64,000 nt of DNA from Phenylobacterium glaciei (GTDB taxonomy: Bacteria > Pseudomonadota > Alphaproteobacteria > Caulobacterales > Caulobacteraceae): positions 2,257,501 to 2,321,500 of the forward strand of contig NZ_JAGSGD010000001.1 of NCBI RefSeq assembly GCF_016772415.1, written 5' to 3'. The notes below the pieces were generated by a model. That model had not been told where the DNA came from. It saw only the letters and a list, made by a program, of their open reading frames with translations, and did no database searches. Positions 47,510-55,190 of the stretch are shown one piece after another. Each line of letters starts with the position of its first letter. The first letter of the stretch is position 1. The translations under genes and the position numbers were made by a program.

Positions 47510-48020
47510 TCGCCTCGACATCGCCGACGCCCTCGAAAGCCTCGCCGTCCACTGCCGACCGCCGCTGATGAGCGTGGAAGACCGCTCTCGCTGGATGGTG
47601 GATTGGTGTTCCGACCTCGCCAACTTCCCCATTGAGGCGATCAAGCTGGCCTGCACCCGCTGGCGTCAGGGCGAGAACACCCGCTTCCCCACGCCGGGCC
47701 AACTGCTGCCCATGGTGCGCGCCGTGCTGCCGGCGAAGGGCGACGGGCCGAAGGTGGAGCGGTGGCGGCCGATCAGCGGTGAGGACTACCGGCAACTTCC
47801 GATCCGCGACAAGATCCGCCACCTCCAGATCGAGCTTTCCGAGCTGATGACGGACGCCGGGCCGATGATGATCAACGAGGGGGAGTTCCGGGGCCGCCGC
47901 CTGACGCCGGACGAGATGCCCGCCAAGTGGCACGACGCCCAGGCGCGAGCTGCGATGATCGACGCTGAGATCAAGCGGCTGCGCGACACCATCAGGAACG
48001 CCCGCGAGAAAGCCGTCTAA
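47493..48020 (+). CDS. Hypothetical island protein following the DUF1376 gene
   Basis: 175 aa, overlapping DUF1376 by 17 bases. Starts MPKMADRLD; Met4 is an alternative start. Helical, with WMVDWCSDLANFPIEAIKLA, TRFPTPGQLLPMV and a C-terminal coiled region (ARAAMIDAEIKRLRDTIRNA). Similar proteins sit after DnaT-like genes in prophages; I assign no function. Confidence 0.65.
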   Translation: MPKMADRLDIADALESLAVHCRPPLMSVEDRSRWMVDWCSDLANFPIEAIKLACTRWRQGENTRFPTPGQLLPMVRAVLPAKGDGPKVERWRPISGEDYRQLPIRDKIRHLQIELSELMTDAGPMMINEGEFRGRRLTPDEMPAKWHDAQARAAMIDAEIKRLRDTIRNAREKAV

Positions 48021-48046
48021 CCCATCCCACGACCTGAAGAGAGAAG

Positions 48047-48151
48047 ATGGAAGAAGAAATGGGATCGTCGGTCTGGCGTCGCCAACCGGGAACAAAGTGG
48101 CAGATCCAACGCCAGCAGAGAGTGGAGGCGTCTCATGAGCAAGGTGGATGA
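48047..48151 (+). CDS. Possible small ORF (34 aa)
   Basis: ATG 48047 opens a 34-residue frame, MEEEMGSSVWRRQPGTKWQI followed by QRQQRVEASHEQGG, ending at TGA 48149-48151 inside the start of the next gene. GAAGAGAGAAG precedes the ATG as a weak ribosome site. It could be a leader coupled to the gene at 48135 or chance. Confidence 0.25.
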   Translation: MEEEMGSSVWRRQPGTKWQIQRQQRVEASHEQGG

Positions 48152-48905
48152 TTGTGGGGGCTCCCCGGCGCTCGACGCGAAGGTCGAGCCCGACGATCGC
48201 GAGAAGCTGGAAATCAATGCTTCCCGGCGGCGCATGCGAACGCGCCGCCATCCAGTCCAGTTTGCCTTTGAGACAGCGGCAAGCGGGGAGATGCGCATAG
48301 AAGCGCCGCATTCCGACTTGGAGGGGGCGTTGGACCGCCAGGTAGACGCGTTTGGAACGGCCTCGCTGGATTTCGCCGCGCAGCAGATTGCGGGTCTGGA
48401 GATGTGTGGCCGGGCGCGTGGGGCGAAGATGTGGGACAGCCCGGCCGGGGTGAACGCGGGCCTTGCGATGGTCGAGGCGATCAGACCGGATAATGAGCTC
48501 GAAGCAGCCCTCGCCGTTCAGATGGCCTGCGTGCACAACCTAGCCACCGATATGCTCGGCCGCGCGAAACAAACGGATAGGCCGGACCATATTGCGCTCT
48601 ATGGCGGGCTTGCTGTGAAGTTGGCACGGACCTTCACGGGACAGGTCGAAGCGCTAGCGAAGCTGCGTGGCGGCGGAAAACAATTGGTGGAGGTGAAGCA
48701 TGTCCACATCAACGGAAACGCAGTCGTCGGACACCTCCATGCGGGGGGGGCGCCTGAAACAGGAAGCGACGGACGACCCCTTGCACCCAGTCTTCCGATT
48801 GCGGCGGGCACCCCGCTGCGGGGCGCGGTCGAAGCGGAGTGGGAAGCCCTGCCTGTCGCCAGCAGTGAAGGGGCGCATGCGCTGCCGGATGCACGGCGGC
48901 GCTAA
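48135..48905 (+). CDS. Hypothetical prophage-type protein overlapping the HGG gene
   Basis: 256 aa. N-terminal acidic/basic part (DDREKLEINASRRRMRTRRH), a helical core with AAQQIAGLEMCGRARGAKM, ATDMLGRAKQTDRPDHIALY and KLARTFTGQVEALAKLR, then VEVKHVHINGNAVVG. The C-tail (AAGTPLRGAVEAEWEALPVA and ALPDARRR) is read from the same DNA as the first part of the next gene in another frame (48,700-48,905). From memory such tails recur in related alphaproteobacterial proteins. Confidence 0.65.
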   Translation: MSKVDDCGGSPALDAKVEPDDREKLEINASRRRMRTRRHPVQFAFETAASGEMRIEAPHSDLEGALDRQVDAFGTASLDFAAQQIAGLEMCGRARGAKMWDSPAGVNAGLAMVEAIRPDNELEAALAVQMACVHNLATDMLGRAKQTDRPDHIALYGGLAVKLARTFTGQVEALAKLRGGGKQLVEVKHVHINGNAVVGHLHAGGAPETGSDGRPLAPSLPIAAGTPLRGAVEAEWEALPVASSEGAHALPDARRR

Positions 48906-49038
48906 GGGTTCCGGCGGTGTGTCAGGACCCGGCAATGGAATGTGGTGCGGCGGTGAACATTCACGGGAGGCGGTTGCACACAGGCGACGGGTCGCGGCCA
49001 TCCTGAAGGCCTGTCGCGAGCTGCTCGTCGGTCTCTAG
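48700..49038 (+). CDS. HGG-motif protein, nested start inside the preceding gene
   Basis: 112 aa. ATG 48700 has GGAGGTG 8 bases upstream, a strong ribosome site inside the previous gene. Core motif CGARSKRSGKPCLSPAVKG then MRCRMHGGAKGSGG, the Cys/His HGG signature seen in small prophage-linked proteins of alphaproteobacteria, which may bind zinc. The first 206 bases overlap the gene at 48135. Function unknown. Confidence 0.7.
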   Translation: MSTSTETQSSDTSMRGGRLKQEATDDPLHPVFRLRRAPRCGARSKRSGKPCLSPAVKGRMRCRMHGGAKGSGGVSGPGNGMWCGGEHSREAVAHRRRVAAILKACRELLVGL

Positions 49039-49098
49039 TGGTCAAAATCTGACGTTTCAGTCCCGCAGGTCATACTCAGCCGACAAAAACCCGAACGT

Positions 49099-49135
49099 CC
49101 AGTTTTGGGCCGGACCCCAACGGTAAAAATCGACC
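49099..49135 (+). repeat. Dispersed 37-bp repeat, copy A
   Basis: Matches 63873-63909 at 28 of 37 positions in the same direction (shared core CCCAACGGT). Copy A lies 43 bases left of the IS1182-like element; copy B directly abuts another IS-like end at 63910. Confidence 0.6.
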
Positions 49136-49178
49136 CTTAGCGGAAATTCGCCTGCCGAGACTTCGAGGTCCGAGATGC

Positions 49179-50699
49179 GCCGATTGTGTTGAAAAAGGCG
49201 GTCGATGGATGGGGCCTGAGGTTGGCGCGAGCGGCGGCGGTGGCCCCTCAGGCGGTTGCCGGGACTGGTGGCGGGATGAGCTTGGCGAGTTTCCGCAGGT
49301 TTTGGGCTGTGGCGGCGAGGTGGAACTCATCTCGGGCGCCTTGGGGACCACGAAGACGCAGCCGGTCGAGCTTGAGGATACGTTTGAGGTGCGCAAACAG
49401 CATCTCCACCTTCTTACGCTCTCGTCGTGAAGTGACGTAGGCGTCGGTCTTGGCGATCTCGCGAGCGATGTCCCGGGCGCCTTCGTAGATCGAGCGGGTC
49501 ACCTTCCGCGCCGGTGTATTGGGCGAGCAGCGGCTCTTCAGCGTGCAGGCGTCACAGTCAGCCTTGCTAGCCCTGTATCGATAGGTGTCGTCGGGCGGCG
49601 CGTTGGGCCTGGGTGTCCGGAAGGCGCGGCGATTGCGCTTCAGGGTCTTGCCGGCTGGACAGCGATAGGTGTCGGCGGCTGGGTCGTAGGTGAAGTCGCT
49701 GCGGGCGAAGGTCCCGTCGTCGCGGCCGGACTTGTCGATGACGGGGATGTGCGGCGCGATCTGCTGCTTGTTGACCAGCCAGTCGAGCATCTCGGCCGAG
49801 CCGTAGGCGGTGTCGGCGGCGATCCGCGCAGGCTGTAGATCGTGGCGCTCAGCGACCCGCTCAATCATCGTCCTGACTGCGCCCACCTCGGCCTGGCGGA
49901 CCGCCGTGGTCGCTTCGACATCGACGATCACCGCATGATCGAGGTCGATCAGGTAGTTGGTGGAGTAGGCGAAGTAGGCGGGCCCCTTGTCGGCGCCGGT
50001 CCAACGCGACGCCGGGTCGGCCGGAGAGATGAACTTCGGAACGACCGGTGTCGCCCCGCCAAACGCAGCGTCATCGAGCACCGCCAGGTACTCGTTGATC
50101 GCCCGGCTCGCCGCTTCCGGCGGCAGGCCTGCCGCACCGGGGACGCACCGCTGACGGTTAGCGTCAGCCTTGATCAGACTGGCGTCGGCGGCGAAGCCCT
50201 CGCCGCCGACCAACCCCTCGCGCATGCAACGGTCAACGACCGTCTCGAACAGGTGGCGCAGCAGATCGCTCTCGCGGAAGCGGCCGTGACGGTTCTTCGA
50301 GAAGGTCGAGTGATCGGGCACGTCGCCGTCGAGGCCGAGCCGGCAGAACCAACGGTAAGCGAGGTTGAGATGAACCTCATCGCACAGCCGCCGCTCCGAC
50401 CGGATGCCGAAGCAGTAGCCCACGATCAGCATCCGTATCAGCAGCTCGGGATCGATCGAAGGGCGCCCGATCAGGCTGTAGAACGGCGCCAGGTGCGCCC
50501 TGACGCCCTCCAGATCCACGAAACGATCTATCGACCTCAGCATGTGATCGGCAGGCACGTGGCGCTCGAGGGAAAACTCGTAGAACAGCGCCGCCTGATC
50601 GATCCGACGATCACCCATCATGGCCGACTCTCCTTCCCGCAATGGAAGTGAATCAGCGCCGCATCACGGCTTCAACCCGCCTTTTTCAACAAAATCGGC
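49179..50699 (-). mobile_element. Insertion sequence, IS1182-like, complete
   Basis: Terminal inverted repeats of 23 bp: GCCGATTGTGTTGAAAAAGG at 49179 onward and its complement ending at 50699 (50677-50699), one mismatch (GATTG/GATTT). About 1,521 bp with one transposase gene on the minus strand. I see no clear target duplication (left flank GAGATGC, right flank CATCACC). Confidence 0.88.
49248..50621 (-). CDS. IS1182-family transposase
   Basis: 457 aa from ATG 50621, which has GGAAGGAGAG before it; the frame is open to a TTG at 50642. N-terminal DUF772 domain (SIDPELLIRMLIVGYCFGI, PDHSTFSKNRHGRF). DDE residues in FAADASLIKAD, IAADTAYGSAEML and KKVEMLFAHLKRI, with the Cys-rich insert (ADCDACTLKSRCS) typical of the family. 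Intact, so the element may be active. Confidence 0.93.
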   Translation of the reverse strand: MMGDRRIDQAALFYEFSLERHVPADHMLRSIDRFVDLEGVRAHLAPFYSLIGRPSIDPELLIRMLIVGYCFGIRSERRLCDEVHLNLAYRWFCRLGLDGDVPDHSTFSKNRHGRFRESDLLRHLFETVVDRCMREGLVGGEGFAADASLIKADANRQRCVPGAAGLPPEAASRAINEYLAVLDDAAFGGATPVVPKFISPADPASRWTGADKGPAYFAYSTNYLIDLDHAVIVDVEATTAVRQAEVGAVRTMIERVAERHDLQPARIAADTAYGSAEMLDWLVNKQQIAPHIPVIDKSGRDDGTFARSDFTYDPAADTYRCPAGKTLKRNRRAFRTPRPNAPPDDTYRYRASKADCDACTLKSRCSPNTPARKVTRSIYEGARDIAREIAKTDAYVTSRRERKKVEMLFAHLKRILKLDRLRLRGPQGARDEFHLAATAQNLRKLAKLIPPPVPATA

Positions 50700-51017
50700 C
50701 ATCACCGGCCATTGGCATCACGCCGGAAAGAAGACGCTCGGCGTGCGGACGCATTGCGGCTGCTCTAAGAGCTCCATCCGCCATCTTCACGGAAAGAACA
50801 ACACCACAACCATCGCAAGCGCCGAGATCATCGCGCCTGTGACGGCGACGACGGACGCCCCAGCCCGTCGCGTTCGCTTTGAGCCACTTGCCGACCCTGA
50901 TCGAGATCGAGGCCCGCTCCACATCCGCGGGCCGGCGGTCCGGCGGTCCGACAGAACACTGTGATCTTGACCGGTGCACCAGGAGGGTGTGTATACCTCA
51001 GGTCGTGGGGGGGAATC
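50700..51017. other. 318-base gap, no supported gene
   Basis: No complete gene is supported. On the minus strand one frame ends in a membrane-helix-like stretch (VVAVTGAMISALAMVVVLFF), while a neighbouring frame gives SIRVGKWLKANATGW; the two together look like a short frameshifted gene remnant. The right end must hold the promoter of the lipoprotein operon; GGGGGGGAATC precedes its ATG. Confidence 0.35.
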
Positions 51018-51977
51018 ATGAAGCCTGAGCATGCGCTTGCGATTGGTGCTATATCTCTTCAGTTGACCGCGTGCGCCGCGGATCCCGTAGTGAGCTATCG
51101 GACCGCGGAGAGCGGCGCGGATGTCACGGCGGTCCGGGGCAAGCTCGTTGACAGCTTCTACCTGCAGTCCAACCAACTAACCATCGAATACAAGAACGTG
51201 GCCGCGGCAGATAAGCCGGTTCGCGACGAGCTTGTCGTGACCAATAAGAAAACCGAGGACAAGGGTCGGCGCATCATGATGCTGCACGACGATCCGATCT
51301 GGACCAAGACCACCGTCAACATCGTCAAGACCGACAACACCGACCTGATCAGCAGTATCGGCGTCGAGGTAACCGACCGACGAAGCGAATTGATCACCAA
51401 TAGCGCTACGGTGATCAAGACCTTGGTGCCGCTCTTCGCGGCGGCTGCAGGGGGCACACCGAAGGTGTGTGACGGTGTGGACCCCGCGACGGCACCCTGC
51501 GTCTGGCAACCGGGAGCTCCCAGCGGGCCGGCGCGCAACCTGGTGGTCAAGATGGAGCCGCCATCCAAGACCGCGATCGCGCTCGACGACACGCCCACCG
51601 CCTATGAATCCGTTGCCAAGGGTCGCCTGAACGGGATTTACTACGCCGCCTGCCGCAACTTGAAGATCAGCTACTTCCCCGAAGCTACGGTCGCGGCAGC
51701 AGAGGCTGCCGCAAAAGCCGCGGGCAAGTCCGAGGCTGCGGGTACGCCGACGGCCGCCCTAGTTTGGGAAGGCAAGGTCGCCGACCCGCACTACGTGGAG
51801 TTTATTGCCTTCCCCCGCAAAGGCTCCGTCACAATGCACAGCCAGTGTGGAGCCTCGGTCACGGCCGAGAAGGATCCGACCGCAACGGCGGACGCCCTCA
51901 TCTCGGCAACCGTGGCGCAGGCGATGGCGATCAAAGACGCGATCGACAAGGCCGATGCGAAGCATGCCGCAAAGTAG
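51018..51977 (+). CDS. Hypothetical lipoprotein heading the protease operon
   Basis: 319 aa from ATG 51018. Lipobox AISLQLTACAADP predicts a lipid-anchored envelope protein. Mature part: VRDELVVTNKKTEDKGRRIM, a central PKVCDGVDPATAPCVW with paired cysteines, and an Ala-rich helix (AAAEAAAKAAGKSEAAGT). Family not recognised. Its end overlaps the start of the trypsin-like protease by 14 bases, so the two are coupled. Could anchor, inhibit or target the proteases; that is inference. Confidence 0.75.
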   Translation: MKPEHALAIGAISLQLTACAADPVVSYRTAESGADVTAVRGKLVDSFYLQSNQLTIEYKNVAAADKPVRDELVVTNKKTEDKGRRIMMLHDDPIWTKTTVNIVKTDNTDLISSIGVEVTDRRSELITNSATVIKTLVPLFAAAAGGTPKVCDGVDPATAPCVWQPGAPSGPARNLVVKMEPPSKTAIALDDTPTAYESVAKGRLNGIYYAACRNLKISYFPEATVAAAEAAAKAAGKSEAAGTPTAALVWEGKVADPHYVEFIAFPRKGSVTMHSQCGASVTAEKDPTATADALISATVAQAMAIKDAIDKADAKHAAK

Positions 51978-53061
51978 CGGGCTGCGCCCCAAGGTTCGAG
52001 GCCTCGTTGGGCTGACCTTCGCGATTATCCTGGGCCTGGCGGCTCCCGCCCAGGCGCAACCACAGCCTGCGCCGGGCGTGGCCCGGGTCGGCCCGCCGAT
52101 CAGCCTGCCGGAGGCTGGGCTCAACGCCCCGCTCTGGGTGCCGCGCAAGCCCCCTGATCCAAACCGAAAGTTGACCTTTCGATCTTTGCCGCTGAGGTTC
52201 GGCACGAGCTCGATCCAGCTTTCCAACGGTGAGGAGGTGGTGGACCTGCGCGACTGGGCCGCCGTCGCGGTCACCGATGTCGACAGCGAGGAATCCTGTA
52301 CGCTCACCCTTGTTGGCCCAGCCGTCGTCCTGCTCGCGGCCCACTGCGTCGACGCCGGCTATCCGCCCGGGACGTCTGGCGAAGGCACGATCGGTGGAAA
52401 GGTGGTCTTCGGCTCGCAAGGTGCCTACCAACTTCGCCACTGCGGGATGCCGGCGGCCTATAAGCAGTGGACGGCCAGTCCGGTCGGCGCGCCCCGCTCC
52501 AGCGCCGACTATGCGCTATGCGAACTCGACCACAAGGTCAGCGGCGTCGCGCCCGAGTCCATCCGCTACACGGCATCCGTTGCCGTAGGCGTCAAGATCC
52601 GCCTGATGGGATCGGGTTGCATCGATCTTGGGATCAGCGACACGGGCGACTACATTTGGAAGGACGGCAAACGCCTCCTGCGGATGGGATATGATTCCGT
52701 TGAGGCGACGGGGATCAGCCTGCTGCCGACGCAGCCGGGCCTCTACCTTCGCACGCTCTCGTCTGGCTCCAAGGAACCCGTCCTTTGCTTCGGAGACTCC
52801 GGCGGCCCGGTGACGCTGGATGTCGCGTCTGGCGGGCGCCGCGTTGTCGCGGTGAATTCCGGTGTCGGCGCGACCAATACGGCCACTCCGAAGGCGCCGG
52901 CCTTCTACTCCTATCTTTCTCCGCTCGCCGCGGCTGACTTCCAGGCCTTCCTGCTTGAATGGGCGGGTCCCGCAACACCCGATCCGCTTCACCCCGCCCC
53001 CGCGGTAAGGATCATCTGCGGCTACAACCGGCCGGCGGGCATTCAGGGTTGCCGGAGTTGA
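51964..53061 (+). CDS. Secreted trypsin-like serine protease
   Basis: 365 aa from ATG 51964 (ATG 51955 also possible). Signal peptide GLTFAIILGLAAPAQAQ. The S1 catalytic triad is complete: H127 in LLAAHCVD, D182 in SADYALCEL, S279 in CFGDSGGPV. Cysteines flank the His and Ser as in chymotrypsin-like enzymes. A proline-rich pro-region (about 32-70) precedes the catalytic domain. One base before the subtilisin gene. Probably acts in the periplasm or outside the cell. Confidence 0.88.
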   Translation: MPQSSGLRPKVRGLVGLTFAIILGLAAPAQAQPQPAPGVARVGPPISLPEAGLNAPLWVPRKPPDPNRKLTFRSLPLRFGTSSIQLSNGEEVVDLRDWAAVAVTDVDSEESCTLTLVGPAVVLLAAHCVDAGYPPGTSGEGTIGGKVVFGSQGAYQLRHCGMPAAYKQWTASPVGAPRSSADYALCELDHKVSGVAPESIRYTASVAVGVKIRLMGSGCIDLGISDTGDYIWKDGKRLLRMGYDSVEATGISLLPTQPGLYLRTLSSGSKEPVLCFGDSGGPVTLDVASGGRRVVAVNSGVGATNTATPKAPAFYSYLSPLAAADFQAFLLEWAGPATPDPLHPAPAVRIICGYNRPAGIQGCRS

Positions 53062-53062
53062 C

Positions 53063-55189
53063 ATGGAATTGCGCGGCCTGCACCAGAGTTCTATCGTCGT
53101 CTTGGCGGCCAGTCTCGCGATCTCGCCCCTTGAGGTCCGGGCCGAGACCGTACCCCTCATCGTGCGCGCGATCGGCGAAATCCCGAGCGCGGAGCTCGTT
53201 CGCCAGGTCGCCACCGCACACCCCCTCTCGGTAACCCAAACCCAGTTCCCCGGCCTCTCGGGAAAAACGCCCGAAGCGATCGCGGCCCAACTCTGCGGCA
53301 CCGTCCAGCCGGGGTATGTTGAGGCGGTGATTGAGGCCAACCGGGCGAAAGCGGCGATAGCAGCGGGACAGGTGTTGGGACCCGAGGCCTATGACCTCAC
53401 CTGGCCGGCGTGCCTGAACCTGCGCGGCCCCATTTCCTATAAGATCGCGTCGGGAGACAACTTCACCTCGCTGCGTCTGCGCTTCACCGGCGAGCACGCG
53501 AATGGGCCGGGGTTACTGGCCTACTTCGCCCAAAGCGGCGCGCCGTACGCGGACCGTATGCGTCTGCAAGTGGGCACGGTGGTCACCTTACCCTATCAAA
53601 CGCTCCCGACGGTCCTGCGGGTCGACAAAAGCCTCGCACAATCCTTCACAGACAAGCTTCTTAGCATCGGCAAACGGGAAGTCAGCGTCACCCAAGCGCC
53701 GAAGAGTGTCGGCAGCATCGTGATCCCCTTCCGCGGCGAGTACTCCGCCGGCGCGATCCAGGTCACAGAGGGCGACTGTGTGTCCGACCCGCCGCAGCCG
53801 GCTGACGGATCCCCACCGCGACCTTACCCCTACTCACCTGAGGCTGTCGCCAAGGCCTGGGAATGGGCGTCGAAGATCAGCCTACCGAACGACGTCAATA
53901 TCTTGGTGGTCGACAATGGTTTCTTTGGCGTGCCCTGCACGGCCGACCGGTGCCCCGAGCGGGACGGCGAAGACTACGTCTATACCGCACGGTTTCCGAA
54001 GCGGATGTTCGCGAAGGACGATTTCTACCTCGACGCTCCCCACTTAATCGGTCCTGCACTGAGTGGCGTCCCCCTAGGCCCGCTCACCTATGAGAACGTC
54101 CCCGACCTCCAGATCGATGAGATATCGGGCCATGGCACCCATGTAGCCGGACTCGTCCTGGGCGGCCCGCTGTTCTTCGACTTCCGCAACCGATATTCCG
54201 ACGCGATCAGTTCGAGGCTGCGGATCGCCATTGCTTCGGTGGCCCCGGGCACCGAAGCCCTAGACCCGGCGGTCGGCACGATTTTTCCCGGCTATCTCGG
54301 GGAGGTGGCGGATCCGACCGTGGTGAACATGAGCCTGGTGATCGACGGCAGTGACCCGGCGGCCCCACGCGTTGCGCTGAACGACGCCATCACCCATCAC
54401 GCGAGTACTCTGTTCGTCGTCGCCGCAGGCAACAAGGGCGACGACCTTAATCTCAACGGCAAACGCTGGCTGCCAGCGGTCAATGGCGCGAACAATTTCG
54501 CCAACGTCCTAACGGTCGCCTCGGTGGACGCGGACGGCCAGCTGTCCAAATTCAGCAACCGGGGCGACGCCGCCGTCGACATCGCCGCGCCAGGCTGCCG
54601 CATCGCCTCCTGGCTCGATGCTGACAGCGAGGAAGTGCCGCTCTCAGGCACCTCCCAAGCCGCCCCGATCGTCTCCTTCGCTGCGGCGCTGCTCAAATCC
54701 GTGTCAGGCCAACGCCGGCCCCGCTGGTTGAAGAGCCGGATCGACTACAGCGGCGACCTGCTGGCGACCGCCCAAGCGCGCAAGGGCGTCGCGTCGATGT
54801 CCCAGCTCAACATCCAGAAGGCTCTGCTTTGGCCGAAGGACTACGTGCGGTTCGTTCGTAATGGCGCTGAACAGGTGGTGCTCGGGGTCGCCGACGAGTT
54901 CACCGGCATGTCCTGCGTCGGGGTCAAGGATGAGTCGAGCTACAGGCTGCTTCGGGCGCTGAAGAAGGACGGCGACCGGTTCGTCATGTTCACGAGCCCC
55001 AGCGCCAACGAGGCGCTGTCGCTCTGCCCCGCCCAACTCAAGGCAACCATCGGTGACGGCGCGATAAATCAGATCCACGTGCGCGCAGAGTTCCAGCTGG
55101 TGGGCGACGACATCCTCCCCCTCAAAGGGGCCGACCAGAACATCGTCGTCAACGCGGCAGAGCTCGTGGAATTCATTCGCGGTAACTAG
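53063..55189 (+). CDS. Secreted S8 subtilisin-like protease with LysM-like N-domain
   Basis: 708 aa, with a signal peptide (IVVLAASLAISPLEVRA). Residues about 125-178 look LysM-like: SYKIASGDNFTSLRLRF, a helical middle and MRLQVGTVVTLPYQ. The S8 triad is complete: D284 in ILVVDNGFFG, H357 in SGHGTHVAG, S531 in LSGTSQAAPI. A C-terminal extension of about 150 residues follows the catalytic domain. A peptidoglycan-binding protease is the simplest reading. The stop is one base from the 3' end of convergent tyrosinase. Confidence 0.9.
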   Translation: MELRGLHQSSIVVLAASLAISPLEVRAETVPLIVRAIGEIPSAELVRQVATAHPLSVTQTQFPGLSGKTPEAIAAQLCGTVQPGYVEAVIEANRAKAAIAAGQVLGPEAYDLTWPACLNLRGPISYKIASGDNFTSLRLRFTGEHANGPGLLAYFAQSGAPYADRMRLQVGTVVTLPYQTLPTVLRVDKSLAQSFTDKLLSIGKREVSVTQAPKSVGSIVIPFRGEYSAGAIQVTEGDCVSDPPQPADGSPPRPYPYSPEAVAKAWEWASKISLPNDVNILVVDNGFFGVPCTADRCPERDGEDYVYTARFPKRMFAKDDFYLDAPHLIGPALSGVPLGPLTYENVPDLQIDEISGHGTHVAGLVLGGPLFFDFRNRYSDAISSRLRIAIASVAPGTEALDPAVGTIFPGYLGEVADPTVVNMSLVIDGSDPAAPRVALNDAITHHASTLFVVAAGNKGDDLNLNGKRWLPAVNGANNFANVLTVASVDADGQLSKFSNRGDAAVDIAAPGCRIASWLDADSEEVPLSGTSQAAPIVSFAAALLKSVSGQRRPRWLKSRIDYSGDLLATAQARKGVASMSQLNIQKALLWPKDYVRFVRNGAEQVVLGVADEFTGMSCVGVKDESSYRLLRALKKDGDRFVMFTSPSANEALSLCPAQLKATIGDGAINQIHVRAEFQLVGDDILPLKGADQNIVVNAAELVEFIRGN

Positions 55190-55190
55190 A

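Noticed and set aside
48021..48134. CRISPR or tandem repeats in the island
   Set aside because: No regularly spaced repeat of 20-40 bases was found here or elsewhere in the window.
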